Assembly (NCBI GenBank): GCA_936450465.1
Contig: OW388302.1
Coordinates: forward strand, 63,525,826-63,589,825
Length of the DNA: 64,000 nt
Source: Gibbula magus
Taxonomy: Eukaryota; Mollusca; Gastropoda; Trochida; Trochidae
Direction: 5' to 3'
Both the position numbers and the translations under genes were made by a program. The notes beneath the pieces are model-generated. The model saw only the letters and a program-made list of their open reading frames with translations, had not been told where the DNA came from and searched no databases. Below are positions 33,812 to 46,031 of this stretch, piece by piece. Position 1 is the stretch's first letter. Each line of letters starts with the position of its first letter.

Positions 33812-33862
<51 letters not shown>
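33812..33862. repeat. (TA)n microsatellite
   Basis: About 50 bp of uninterrupted TATATA. Confidence 0.95.
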
Positions 33863-33864
<2 letters not shown>

Positions 33865-34583
33865 ATACAGTATTTGCTTTAATGCACATCGAAATATTGC
33901 GAAAGCTACTGAAAATTTAGCAGTAACAATGTACAAAGCACAAAAGGACATACATATATAACTTGTTGGCATTAAACAAGTTTTATGACAGTATTTTCAG
34001 TTTAACATAATTATAATGGCGATATTGTCATAATGGAAAGCTGCTGGAATTGTTTTGCAGTAACATTGTTCAATAGCACAAGGCAGTAAACATACGTGAT
34101 TACATTTCGCATTTATGTAACTGTTGTATCTGATGTTGAAAAGTAATGAGATGCATGTACATAGTGAGGCCCTGTTGCCCTGAAACTTGCTCCAGCAGAG
34201 TATCTTGCCTTCGATCAGCAGTTCTAAAAGGTCCTCGTATATTTGTCAGCACTGTCAAGTTAGACTGAATCTGCAATTTGTCACTAATTTGAACAAGGGC
34301 AGGTAGTTCCACGATAGATAAGGCTGGCATCGAATTACCCAAACACTGCTCTAGTATGTACATTTCAACTAGAAACTTTCCTCGTGCTCTTTACCTTTGA
34401 AAATGAAGTTTCAAATATACCGTGTTATGCAAAGTTATGCGCTGCACTTTACCAGTCACATAATCTGTCACATTCACTGATCTCTTCACACTGTCCATAT
34501 TTAGGAAAGTCTCTAGGATAATCTGGATTAAGGGAGGTACATAATATATCCACTCAAAACTGATGGTAAGGTTTCTTGAATCC

Positions 34584-34645
34584 AATCGCCGCTAATGGCT
34601 GCAATACTGCCGAAGCGGCGTTAAACAATAACTCACTCACTCACT
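34584..34645 (+). mobile_element. ~60-bp LINE tail insertion with TSD
   Basis: CGCCGCTAATGGCTGCAATA through GCGGCGTTAAACAATAACTC and (ACTC)n. Flanked by TTCTTGAATCCAAT at about 34570-34583 and again right after the tail: a perfect 14-bp target-site duplication. Confidence 0.88.
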
Positions 34646-34679
34646 TCTTGAATCCAATGGGTGTTCAAGGTGCATTTCC

Positions 34680-35095
34680 TCACTGCAGATCCTGCAGGAA
34701 GCTTCGAATCTGGTATAACACCTCAGAGAATATTATACTTCTATGTAGCTTTCCTAAAAGCCGGTCATCATGGCCATGGAAGCGATTTGGAGGCTGTCCA
34801 TATTTGACCAATGTTTCATTCTTTAGAACAACAATCTCGGCGCAATGCTCATTGTGGTTTTGAAGTAAACATAATTGTATCAGAACAAATATCAGAAAAA
34901 ATTGGCGAAGGTGATTCTTCTTCAAATTCCAGGTAAACATGCAAACCCTTTTCGTGTCTGCAGACATTTTCTGTGCATCCCACACAAACAAGTTTAATAA
35001 TGTCATGTTCAGCCAGAATCTCTCTTAGAGATTCATCCACTGTTGAAGGTATGTGCTGGTGTTTTTCAGAGACCAAAATTCCTGTTTTCAGGTCA
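34680..35095 (-). pseudogene. Frameshifted minus-strand coding segment
   Basis: One minus frame reads VSEKHQHIPSTVDESLREIL, then VCVGCTENVCRHEKGLHVYL; after a single frameshift near 34863 it continues as EHCAEIVVLKNETLVKYGQP and RFHGHDDRLLGKLHRSIIF. Both halves look like real protein. Family unknown to me. Its position and orientation fit an upstream part of the broken gene at 31.6-33.6 kb. Confidence 0.45.
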
Positions 35096-35309
35096 GCAGC
35101 ATCCTTATGTTCTGGGTTCCTGCTAACCTTGTGGGAGACTTATTTCTTTCCCGCCCCAGGAATATAAGTTCCTGATCTCACATAAAAGGTTAACCCCTAC
35201 ATGTGTGTCGCATGCAAGAAAGGGAAACAACACAAAATGTCTGCTCTACATATTTATTCAGTACGTGCAACATATATCAGAGTCTCAGTCTTTATATGGA
35301 TACTTCAAG

Positions 35310-35790
35310 TCACTCACTCGGACATATTCAATACACTTCCGAGGTATTTATATAACACGCGGATATTGAAGTACAGGCAAGCATAAGCCGAATGAGATTC
35401 ACACAAGATTGCAACAGATACAGGCTCTGTTAATCAGTCAGACATATTCAATACGCTTCCGAAATGTGTTTACATAACACGCAGATACCGAAGTAGGGCA
35501 AATATGAGCCAAAAGAGATTCACACAGTATGTCAACAAATACAGGCTCTGAATAGCCACTCAAACATATTCAATACACTTCCGAGGTATGCTTATATAAC
35601 ACGCGATTACAGGAGTAGGGCAAATAGAGCCAAAAGATAGATTTCGTCAAGTACAAGCTCTAAACAATCACTCAGACCTTTTCAAATACACTTCCGAGAT
35701 GTTTATGTAACACGCGAATACAGAAGCAAGGCAAATACAAACCGAAGGGGGTTCACACAAGATTTCGGCAAATACAAACTTATGAAAATA
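35310..35790. repeat. 112-122 bp tandem repeat, four units
   Basis: Units contain GACATATTCAATACACTTCC, ATATAACACGCGGATA, a GCAAATA-GAGCC block and GATTCACACA. Spacing between successive GACATATTC blocks is about 118, 122 and 112 bp. The array lies in what may be the LTR or flank of the Gypsy element. Confidence 0.8.
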
Positions 35791-36367
35791 TCTACTGTCG
35801 GTAAAAAGACAAGGTCTGAAACTCACCACATCATGTCAGGAATTACAAAGGCAAAGCCTTAACACACGTTACCCAAAGTAGACTATTTCATACGAAGAAA
35901 CATATTTATACATAAAAGAAAATGCTACGATGTGACTGACAGAACTAACCAATTATCTGAGTAACATAATATTTGTGGAGTAACGGCATTCTTCGTCTGG
36001 GCCCCTCGCACGTGTGAGGGTCTACTTTCTAGCCTGGCCATTTATAGACTAACGTGCCATCTCACAACTTCCGTTGTTTGAGACGAAATAGTTCCGCATG
36101 AAACAGTGACAGTCCCGAACGTCCCTTACGGAAACCCTGAATGTTCAACTTTCACATGCCTGGCGCATGCGCGAGCCGAAGTTACATCCTGGACCATCAC
36201 TGACTGTCAACAAAAACCGGATAAAACCCCCAGCACTCATATCGCGGAACTCGTGTCAAAGGAGGCCAAACAAAATGTCAGTCCAGTGCTGACATCACTC
36301 TGGGAGGTAAAACACTGTTCGTTACATTGCCCCGCTCCTAGAGGCGACCTCCTGGCGTCCAACACTA

Positions 36368-36487
36368 TACATGATCACAGTTCACAGGCTGTATGCTGGT
36401 CACACTCATGAGATCACGGTCAACAGGCAGTATACTGGTTACTCTCATGAGATCACAATTCACAGGCAGTATGCTGGTCACACTCAT
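36368..36487. repeat. Three short tandem units (ATCACA...TATGCTGGTCACACTCATG)
   Basis: Three consecutive ~45-bp units ending in CTGGTCACACTCATGAGATC or a close variant. Confidence 0.8.
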
Positions 36488-37535
36488 ATTAAATGCTCAG
36501 TCAGTCACATCCTAAAATAAATACATTCTTCTGATCATAAAACAAATACAAAGTTACAGAGTACAAGTACAAGCCTCACCAATATCATACAACACATGAT
36601 CATAAACCTTATTTGAAAACCCATAGAGCAGAAAATAAAATAAACAATAAATGTATTAAACATAATAAAACAAAGAAAGAGAAAAACAAAACTGTGCCAA
36701 GTGTTTTTAGAGGGGCCACCAAAGATAGCACCATGCATTGAACTTAACATAAACATAATAAAATATGAAAATGCGCTACAAGACCCCCCATACTACTGTA
36801 AGTTGTTCCCTATTTACCCATATACCCAAAATACTTCCTAATTAAATTTTATACTAAGGCATGGTTACGGAACTTAACAATCTTGGCTGATAATCAATAG
36901 GGAAAGTCAAACAAATACAAATCTTTCATATGAATTCATACAAAAGTACTAAAAACCATACAGGCTCTAAGACTGTGAAATACACTCAGTCTTGGTCGAT
37001 AATCGATATAGAAAGCCAAACAAATACAAAGCTTTCATATAAATTCATACAATTCATACAAAAGTACTAAAAATCACACTGGCTCTAATGAGGCATACCA
37101 AAATACCAATTCCTGTATAAACATATCATACAGATGCAAAGCTCCACACAACATCTAGATTTTAACCTGATCAACCCAGACAACTCGATCAAATTCAAAT
37201 AACCTCCTGAATCCAACAAAATCATAAGCTTTTTACACACAGACAATCCGACTTCTGATTCGAACCTGACCAATCAGAACTAATATATAATCCACAGACA
37301 AAGGTTTCGACAAATGGTAGTTTGTAGAAAAGAATAATCAATCTGAGTTTGCCAGTCACAGATCTGAAAGATTCACTCACACATTTATGTCTAACACACA
37401 GAAGGCGTCCCCTCTCACACTCTGTATCAGCTCATTCTGTGACTCGTACAAACTCAAGGAAAGATTTTAACACTAAAGTTTTGATTGCGAATATATGGGT
37501 CGAATGCCTTACCCAACGAAATCCTGGTACCTAGG

Positions 37536-37846
37536 GGCGGGATAGCGCAGTGGTTAGCGCGTTCGGCTTCGGATCAAGAGGTCCGGAGTTCGAATCCCGC
37601 CAGGGGCACGGCAACTTTGTCTGCAGTAGAGAACGGTTCTACACGCAGTAAGGTTTGGGTTCAATGCTACACTGAATTTCAGCGCAGTACCACCCATGGT
37701 TCGCTAGTTCCAGCCGCTGCTTGCAGGTTTCACCGCAATGCATAGCCACATGGCGTTGCGGGCTTTCTCCCTGCCATAATACTAGCAGCCGCGATATAAG
37801 TGAAATACTCTTGAAAGCGGCGTTAAACCCCAACTCACTCACCCAC
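37536..37846 (+). mobile_element. Full-length SINE with TSD, inside the Gypsy 3' region
   Basis: The best copy in the window. tRNA-like head with A box TAGCGCAGTGGTTAGCGCGT and B box GAGTTCGAATCCCGCC, the GTCTGCAGTAGAGAAC body, and the GCGGCGTTAAACCCCAACTC tail. TCCTGGTACCTAGG flanks it at 37522-37535 and 37847-37860, a perfect 14-bp target-site duplication, so it inserted after the Gypsy element. Confidence 0.95.
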
Positions 37847-37949
37847 TCCTGGTACCTAGGATTTGGACGGACTTCGCGACCGACTCTAGTTACAACCCTA
37901 CGATCTGACACAGCTGACTCCACGGGACTCGAACTGAGGTCCTGAACAC

Positions 37950-39215
37950 TCACCACAGGAAGCTCATCCCTAAATCCCGTGCCATGAACACACTAGACTC
38001 ACTTTCTGACCCTACCCTGGTCGAAACAGTCCCAAGAGAACCCACCTCACCGACCGCAAAGGAACCACCAGAAACCTCCTCAGGAGGCAAGTCACTGCCC
38101 GACGGCACACTGGAAGAGCCTAAACTCCCTGACACCACCGAATCATCAGAAACCTCAACCCTCTGAGAACTGTCCCCTTCTGCGAGAACATCAGTGGAAC
38201 CAACAGTCCCTGATTCATCAGGAACCTCCTCGATCACTGAAAGAACTTGGTCTGGCCCAACAGGTACCCTGGATCTAATGTAGTATTTAAGTTGAGGCCC
38301 TGCAACCCCGGAAACCTCACCCCTAGCAGTCTCTACCATCAGAGCACTACCATCAGTCTCTACCATCAGAGCACTACCATCAGAGCAGGAGGTAGAGGTT
38401 GGAATTCCAACCTCTACCTCCTGCTCTACAGAATGAGAGACTCCAGCCTTAACCTTCTTCAGACGGTTAACATGTACCACCTCACGACGCACACGGCCAT
38501 TGATCTTGCCCTTAATCCTCACCATAACCGGATTAATAACCTTCATTACTCGTAAAGGTCCTACCCAAGGTCGAGATAACTTTCTAGACCGTCCTTTCTT
38601 TACCCTAGGGTAATGTAGCAAGACCAAATTGCCTACATCTAAGGACTGTTCCTTAGCCTGCTTATCATAATGAAACTTCTGCCTCTTATGACTAGCTAAT
38701 AAACTACATGCCACCGACTGAAAAGCTTTCTGAAATCCTGACTTCATCTCTCTAACATATCTAGGAACTGTGACCTCTTCCTCAACGGGCGAACCAGACA
38801 CAATGTCAACAGGCAAGCTATCCTCCCTGCCAAAAACAAGATAGTTGGGAGAAAACCCGGTAGAAGACTGCTCTGCACACCGAAAAGACATAAGTACCTT
38901 TGGAAGATGTAGATCCCAATCTCGCTGGTTATCCTGAACATACTGGCTGAGCATTTCAGACAAAGTCCTGTTAAACCTTTCTACCAACCCATCACTCATA
39001 GGGTGATAGGGGGTAGTACGGGTCTTCTTAATTCCCAACTCCACACACATAGCCTGGAACACTTTAGACTCAAAATTACCTCCCTGGTCAGAATGTAAAG
39101 TCCCTGGTATACCAAACCTACACACGAACTCTTCTACTAGTTTTCTAGCCACAGTCTCGGTCTCTTGGTTAGGAATAGCGTAAGCTTCTACCCACTCCGT
39201 GAAATAATCTTGCAC
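37950..39215 (-). pseudogene. Gypsy integrase core and C-terminus
   Basis: 421-codon frame. It carries the catalytic core with LHSDQGGNFES (second Asp) and SDGLVERFNRTL (Glu). The first Asp is probably in QDYFTEWVEAY at the start. Then comes the WVGPLRVMKV GPY/F-like module of the integrase C-terminus, followed by an acidic, serine-rich tail of about 150 residues. The enzyme would insert the cDNA into the genome. An interruption near 39215-39268 cuts it from the zinc-binding segment. Confidence 0.85.
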
Positions 39216-39267
39216 GACTAAGATGTACTTATTCCCACCTCGAGATGTAGGCCAAGGTCCAGAAATG

Positions 39268-39486
39268 TCAAATGCAATACGCTGAAATGGTTATCCTGAC
39301 GTAAAACCACGCAAACCGGCCGAGGATTGGAGCTTTTCTACGTGCACAAGCCTCACAAGATTTTACCCAAACCTCTACGTCTTTCCTCCATTTTGGCCAA
39401 TAATATCGAGCTCTGATCTTAGAGATAGTCTTCCTGACCCCGAGATGACCTCCACCTGCTACAGACTCATGAACACCCCTTAACAC
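39268..39486 (-). pseudogene. Gypsy integrase zinc-binding segment
   Basis: HESVAGGGHLGVRKTISKIR, then YYWPKWRKDVEVWVKSCEAC: the HHCC integrase N-terminal domain (H-x-GH...C-x2-C). The first His spacing is regular; the frame shifts after CARRKAP. Confidence 0.85.
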
Positions 39487-39645
39487 CTAATTCACCATAG
39501 GTGAAGGAATCACTGCTTGCATCTTACCAGTACCCTCCAATTGTCTCATAAGAACCCCGTTATTGATCTTCAGTGAGTCCCACTGATCGAGCAAAGTTTC
39601 AACAAATTTAGTGACTGGACGAGAAACAAGAGAGATTTGACTTGA

Positions 39646-40137
39646 CTAAACTGCCTGATACAAGGATCCTAAACTTTCTCTCTGAGCCTGCTCTAAAGGG
39701 GACTGAACTGTAGTGGCCAACACTTCTCCCCGATGACACTGACGACAAGGTAAACGAGACAATGCATCCGCATTACTATGTTTAAGCCCAGGCCTATGTT
39801 TAATCTCAAAATCATAAGGAGCTAAAGCCTCTAGCCATCTGGCTACCTGTCTTTCTGGTGCCTTGAGTCTCATAAGCCATGTCAAGGACCCATGGTCCGT
39901 TCGAATCAGAAACTTCCTTCCGAGCAGAAAATGACGAAAATAAGCTGTACTCTCAACTACCGCGAGAAGCTCACGCCCAGTGACACAGTAATTCCTTTCC
40001 GGCTTTGACAGAGTACGGCTACCATACGCTACCACCCTTTCTTTTCCAACTACTACCTGACTCAAAACGTACCCCAGCCCGTCGTTGCTGGCGTTGGTGT
40101 CTAAGATAAAGTCCTTAGTGAAATCAGGATAAACCAA
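39646..40137 (-). pseudogene. Gypsy RNase H segment
   Basis: Starts FTKDFILDTNASNDGLGYVL (first catalytic Asp), then VAYGSRTLSKPERNYCVTGR with the ELLAVV Glu, FLIRTDHGSLTWL (Asp) and HSNADALSRLPC. All four RNase H blocks are in one frame. It is preceded by LINE sequence in place of the RT. Confidence 0.88.
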
Positions 40138-40459
40138 GACTGGCCCCCCGTGGGGTGCCCGGGTTAGAATAGGCCCTCAGTTCCTCCTGCTTGTCGTAAG
40201 AGGCGACTAAAAGGGGGCAGTCCGTTTGCCGTGGGCTGCGACCTGTACGGGTGGAGGAAGGATGCCTGGTGGTTGAGGGATGTGTTTAGTTTAAAGCTAA
40301 CACTGAACAATACACTGCTTTGGCCCCGACTTCATCTAGACAGGTGGCCAGATTGGCCCGGTCTGGTCAATCGGCTGGTCATGCCAAGCACTTGGTTGCG
40401 CACATCTTTACTATCCCTCTTCTTACGCTGCTACCTCTCTTTACAATTATTTTGTTTAT

Positions 40460-42050
40460 TAAGGATTCAGCAAATTTTGCTGAATCCTTATTGTTATTGG
40501 CGTGTTTATTATTATTATTATTTTTATTATTTCACGAATTTTGTGAACAAAATTCAGCCAAAACGGCTGAAGCAAATACGACCAAATTTTACAAGCTGAT
40601 AGCCCTCAATTTGGAATAGACATGCGAAGCTTTTGGGCCCATTCGATTCAGCCATTAGAGGTCCAGTTCGAATCTAAGTGTCCATTTTTAACATGGGAAA
40701 AAAAATTCAAAATGCAGCTAGAGACTGAAAACTTTTTTTAAAAGATGCGCCATGTCAATACGAGTTAAAAAGTAAATCATGGCGAATTCGCGAGTCACGT
40801 GGTTAAGCCGCCATATTGTTTTTTTTGCACTTTTGAAAATGTCCAGACCCCATGTACCTTTGACAATCTTGTCCTCTGAAGATATAAACACTAGAGAGCG
40901 AATATTTGCACATAATGTAGCTGAGGCGTTATATGTACTGGTAATACCATCACGGGTTCTAATTCGCAATACTTTTTTCACAGTGAGTACTTAAAATCTG
41001 CAAATTTGCAAACTTCAACCCACAATAGCTCAAAAACTAAATGAGATAATTTCACAAAACTTTCACCAAAATGTGGGCAACAATATTCCCCATCGATTAG
41101 ACCCATAGCGGTTTTCGGCCGTAATAAAAGATTTTTTGCTATTTCCAAAAAACTGAAAATGTACTGAAATTTCCCGATTTTGAGGGTGTGCGTTTTTAAA
41201 AATCTTCTTCTAAATCCCGTCAACACATACAGCTGTGTATGATAGCTCATTTTGAAGATAAATGAATGGTTAACAAAGTATGGAGCCAAAAATGTTAATT
41301 TCGTTCTAGAACTGGATTTATCTGCCCTTGAATATGGTCCTTTTGTTAATGTTCGTTTTTTGGCTCTATGTTCAAAGAGACATTACTCTGTCAAAAATAC
41401 ACTTAGGTCCGAATTATTTATTGCAATCTGTTCCCCACTACCTGCCCAACAATTCCACTTGAGATCATTATCATATAAAAGTTGATAGTTACGGCACAAC
41501 AGTCATTTATGGTCACAAATCGAAAACTATAGAAAAATGTACTGAAATTTCGCGATTTTGAGGGTGTGCTTCTTTGAAAATCTTCTTCTCACTAATGGCA
41601 ATACGAACAGTCATGTGTGATAGCTCATTTTAAAGCTGAATGAATGGTTGACAAAGTATGGAGCCAAAATTTTGAATTTCGTTCTAGAACTTGAATTATC
41701 TGCTCTTGAATATGGTACCTTTTTAAACGTCCGTTTGTTTGGCTTTATGTTCAAAGGGACATAACTCTGTCAAAACTAAATCAATTTCAATGTTATTTAT
41801 TGCAATTTGTTTCTCGATATTTGCTCTACAATTCAACTTCAGATCTTTATGATGTAAATGTTGATAGTTACGTCACAATTTGGGCTTTTCGCCAGGAGTC
41901 CGAAAAAATGCCGTTTTCAACATTGAAATGTGGGTCTCAATAATCCTACAGACATGCTAGAGACATGCAACTTTCTTTAAACGATGTGCAATAACAAAAG
42001 AAGCATGGTTTCATTCATTACATTTTATGTATTCAGCGCTGAATCCTTTT
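40460..42050. mobile_element. Non-autonomous TIR element inside the LINE 5'UTR
   Basis: The insert starts AAGGATTCAGC (part of the palindrome AAGGATTCAGCAAATTTTGC-TGAATCCTT) and ends GCTGAATCCTT at about 42039-42048, giving an 11-bp terminal inverted repeat with subterminal palindromes at both ends. The middle has two ~385-bp direct repeats (about 41148-41520 and 41533-41905; shared block GATTTTGAGGGTGTGC). No transposase frame. LINE sequence resumes by about 42090. Superfamily not assigned. Confidence 0.65.
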
Positions 42051-42359
42051 ATCGTCACTTGTGACTATATTTTTCTTTCTTTTTGATCTCTGCATACCTT
42101 CATCACCTATTAAAACGCTATCCTTCCTGATGTACTTGTCTCTACTTTCTGCTGGCATTCTTAGCGCTCGTTCATCTACTTAACTCAGCTTCCAAGATAG
42201 CGGTGGCCCATGGGTCAATCCAGTGAAGCATTGGCAACGCTTTAGTGGAGTATATCATCCTGGTATCCCCGGTGCTGTCAGCAGGACGCGACATATAGCA
42301 TTACCCATGTTGGTTCTCCGTGGTGGGTGGGGACCCAGGCTGATGAATGTTCATCCACC

Positions 42360-43530
42360 TAACATAGGAAGAACAGGCAAAAAAAAACGTACTCATTCGA
42401 CCTCATCAACATCTTCTGAAAATATATCTAAAACTAAATCTTCAACTACCAAACGAACTGCTAACTCATCTTCTTCAAGCAACTTTCCCTGGTTCTTGGT
42501 CATATCATCAATTGATGATCAACCTCTCCGCCTCAACCCTTTTGCCACCGCCAAGACCATTCAAGGTCTTGCTGGTGATGTGAAGGAAGTCAAGAAGATC
42601 AGGAATGGATATTTATTGGTAGAAGTTAAATCTAAACAACAGGCAATATCACTTCAAAGTTTGCAAACCATTGTTGACAAACCTGTAAAGGTCACACCTC
42701 CCACTTCACTGAACAGCAGCAAAGTATCATTCAAGACAAGGATCGATGTCTCGAGGACTCCACTGAGCAAAAGCTTCTAGACAACCTCAGGGACCAGGCA
42801 GTAACAGCTGTGAAGCGTTTCACAATCAAGAAGGAGGACAAAATCATCAAAACTCACACCTACCTTCTAACATTTTCTCTTCCACGAGCGCCTAAAACAG
42901 TTTATGCGGGATACTACAAGCTCTCTACTGAACTTTACATCCCTAGCCCCCAGCGTTGCTACCGATGCCAGAAGTTTGGCCATGGAAGCAATTCTTGCAG
43001 GGCTGATGAGCGTGTTTGTCCTCAGTGTGGCAAACCTTAGGATGAAAGCCATCCGAAAATCTGCACGGAGTTGCCGAAATACGCCAACTGTGCTGGCGAG
43101 CACATGGCTACCTCCAAGGAGTGCCTTCGGTGGCAACAGGAGTCCTTAAAATCCTTAAAATCAAATTCACCCAAAATATCCCCTTCCCAGAAGCTAAACG
43201 CCTGGTTACTGAGGGTCCTAAACCCTCATACTCATCAATTGTGTCTAAATCACCACTAAATGCTCTGTATCCACTCAGACGGACATTGAGTGGGTGAATG
43301 ATCCCCCAACTCTAAAAACATTCCGCTCTTCTACTTCTTCTACCATAGGTACCATGACATTTCCTCTTCTGGCGCTTTCAAATCCTATCAAACCAGCTTC
43401 ACAAACCAAAAACCTAAAAGCAAATCAAAACTCAAACCAGAAATCTAATCCCAAAACTGAAAACAAAACCAAAACCAAAACATGATGATGTCCTTATGGA
43501 TGCTTCAGACATTACACCTCTTAACAACTC
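42360..43530 (+). pseudogene. LINE copy 1 ORF1 (gag-like), frameshifted
   Basis: RRM-like N-terminal part (FPWFLVISSIDDQPLRLNPF; FATAKTIQGLAGDVKEVKKI) and zinc knuckles CYRCQKFGHGSNSC, CPQCGKP and CAGEH...C spread over three frames. The intact homologue is at 60775-62118. ORF1 of this type is a nucleic-acid-binding protein that packages the LINE RNA. Confidence 0.85.
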
Positions 43531-43534
43531 GCCC

Positions 43535-44055
43535 AAGAAGAATAATTCAAAATCTACCTGTTTTATTCTCTTCTATCTTATTGATGAACTATTCTAAAAC
43601 ACTTGGTAAAACCAAACAATACAATAATTTATATTCTAAACAGAATATATATGTTAAAATATGAATATGTAAATAATATATATATTTACCTCTTCCCACA
43701 TTTTGCAGTGTCCACTTGTGCTGCTTCTGCCATGTGAAATGACTGTGTGCTATGGGAGGGCTAATTTTGGTGGAAATGTTAACCTTATAGATAAGGAACA
43801 TTCGACAGTTTAACTGTGAGAAAGGTTTTGAGTTAGACGTGGTTAATGGTACATGTACACGGGGAAGGCATCACTGGTGGACCTCATAAATATGACCCTG
43901 CTCGTGAGGGGTGACACATGGAATGGCTTGTTTTAGACCTGAAGTAATTACTGATGATAGAAATAGAATGTGTACTCCTTTTAAACTAATGCTTAAACTC
44001 TAATCTATCTAACTGAGTGAAAACATGAAAAACATTTTTGTTTTCTTCAAATATG
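43535..44055. other. Non-coding, nothing recognised
   Basis: AT-rich, no supported gene. Confidence 0.4.
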
Positions 44056-44270
44056 TGGAACTTTTCTACACGCAGTAAGGTTTGGGTGTAATGCTACACT
44101 GAATTTCAGTGCAGTTCCACCCATGGTTCGCTAGTTCCAGCCGATGCTCGCAGGTTTCACCGCAATGCATAGCCACATGGTGTTGCGGGCTTTCTCCCTG
44201 CCATAATACTAGCAGCTGTTATATAAGTGAAAGCGGCGTTAAACCCCAACTCAACAACTCGACTCACATC
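44056..44270 (+). mobile_element. 5'-truncated SINE
   Basis: From TCTACACGCAGTAAGGTTTG to GCGGCGTTAAACCCCAACTC. Lacks the tRNA head and the ACTCTT block before the tail. Confidence 0.85.
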
Positions 44271-45747
44271 ATGACTTTACCACAGGAAAAATTGAAACAT
44301 CATTACTTTGTGAAGTTGATTTTCAGCATATGGATATTCCATCACTTCAGAGGGAATACAGGGAACAGTTCAGTGAAGATGAATGGACTAAAATATGCAA
44401 TTTTGAATGGCATTTCAGTCAATTTTCTTCTTGTAATTGTAACCTAAAAAGAAAAGTTTGCATTTCTGGCAGAATGTGTAAAAACCTCAAAATTAGGCAA
44501 CTATGCATCTGCTCAGTGTTCAACATCACATTAAGGAAATAAGAAAAGCTGCTGAAGCCTTGGAAGTCCTAACATTTAAAATACACGTCCATTCACTGAA
44601 ATTGATAGTTAATTACCACAATGCATCCAGTGTTCAGAATAGCATCACAAGCAGGTATATCACAAAGCTTATCAACAGCAATAGTGTATTATGTCTCAAT
44701 TTGAAATGAAACATAATGCAAAACTGCTATTTAACGCCCTTTTATAAACCGACTTTGAACTTTCATGCGTGACGCCCTTAGGGCATTTTATGACAGTGAT
44801 TGATGATAATGAGACCCTCTCGAGACAGGATGAGAACCATCTCGAGACACGATTGATGATAATGAGAACACCCTTACCTAATATGAGTATATATGTATAA
44901 GTTGTACCAAAATACGCCATTTTTATTCTATCAACATTTTTTTTTTGGAGGGGAAAAGTCAAGATCATATCATGTTGGTGTCGGAGCTAATGGATTTCCC
45001 ACCAAGGTCTGCCATCCGTTCGCACCCGTTAACGGAATCTATGTTCAATTTTCTAACTGTCTGTGGTTTGGATCGTGAAGTAACACGTGTTGAATATTAT
45101 GTCCTTTACACACACTTCAGGGAGTATTTTCGGAATTAAAGTGCACAGGCAGGAATTTACGAAATGAAAACTAGAGAGAAGAACCTTTACACATAGTTTA
45201 TTGATGAACAATACACATAAATCAAGCTGTTGGATTACAGATATCAATAGCTGAAATGGACATTGACGACATGTAGAAGATGACTGTGTATGATTTTTAC
45301 ATATTATTGGACATCGAACTGTTCTTTATACATTGGAGATACATATTTTTAAACAATGTTCATAAAAACGAAAGAGAAGTGTTATTCTCACAGCAGTGTC
45401 AAATACATATGAATGAATGACACATCACATAGGAAAAATCTTACCTATACGATATCAAATAAACCGATATGGTTTTGGGTTGGGTTTCTTTATATTTTCG
45501 GTCATGGCAAATGCACAATGCCTATCAAAGAAATCAAGATGTATGTTTTGGTTTTGGAGATTAAAACAAGAAACAAGAATGCTCATATAGTAAACATCGT
45601 TCAACAAGTCGTGAAAGTGAAACAAAATATATGTAATGTATGTGAACCAAATGAAGACATTGCTTCAAGTAATGCGATAAGCATTTGTTAAGATAAACGG
45701 GAAATGAAGATGTGAATGATTATAACGATAATGATTAAATATATTCA
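44271..45747. other. Mostly non-coding; one weak exon-like frame
   Basis: The frame 44330-44542 (DIPSLQREYREQFSEDEWTK) looks somewhat protein-like but has no firm splice sites or recognised family. The rest is AT-rich. No extra terminal exon of the minus-strand membrane-protein gene was found here. Confidence 0.35.
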
Positions 45748-45971
45748 TCATTCATAACCATACCGCTGCGGTGCTCTCCTATTTCTCACACTTCGTCTCA
45801 ATGCGGGGATGTTATCGTTTTGGCGGTTGATGTTGTTATTGTCATTATGAGTATCATTATTCCTAAGGAGTATATGTAACGGTCTAAGTTTTTCTTTAAT
45901 GAATGAAAGAAAGTAAACTGCGATCAATGTAACTGTAAGGACTACTAACTTTTCAATTTCCTCAAGGGTAT
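45748..45971 (-). CDS. Alternative terminal exon 4: TM helix plus basic tail
   Basis: After the acceptor TTTGCATTGACAG the exon opens in phase 1 (AT ACC CTT) and encodes a short linker, a hydrophobic helix (LVVLTVTLIAVYFLSFI) and a tail of about 48 residues, Asn/Asp-rich then strongly basic (RRSVRNRRAPQRYGYE), before the stop. It has the same phase and architecture as the three terminal exons upstream, so it could replace them by alternative splicing after the stalk exon at 49328. The basic tail differs completely from the other three. RNA evidence is lacking. Confidence 0.65.
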
Positions 45972-46031
45972 CTGTCAATGCAAACAAAAGAAGAGGCGTT
46001 AAATCTTATATAGTGAAGGAGTATGAAATAT

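Larger units (their letters stand above)
36778..40142 (-). mobile_element. Ty3/Gypsy LTR retrotransposon, 5' part missing
   Basis: Minus-strand pol order is RT-linked RNase H (39646-40137), integrase zinc region (39268-39486) and integrase core to C-terminus (37950-39215), followed by ~1.1 kb of non-coding sequence and a purine-rich run AGTATGGGGGGTCT (minus; 36781-36794) directly before TGTAGCGCA at 36780. That is where a 3' LTR would begin (TG start after a polypurine tract). Its far end, somewhere between 35.2 and 36.3 kb, is not clear. RT and gag are missing because the I/Nimb-like LINE starts at 40143. Stops between segments mean it is inactive. Confidence 0.85.
40143..43534 (+). mobile_element. 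I/Nimb-like LINE copy 1: 5'UTR and decayed ORF1
   Basis: Begins CCCCGTGGGGTGCCCGGGTT, the same 5' end as the copy at 60156, and continues through CTTGTCGTAAGAGGCGACTA. A TIR element interrupts the 5'UTR at about 40460-42050. The ORF1 region (42360-43530) resembles the intact ORF1 at 60775 but has frameshifts near 42775, 43040 and later. Homology ends at about 43534, so ORF2 is absent (3'-truncated). It also replaces the 5' portion of the Gypsy element. Confidence 0.85.

Noticed and set aside
37984..38555. Plus-strand ORFs over the Gypsy integrase tail
   Set aside because: Antisense shadows of the 421-codon integrase frame.
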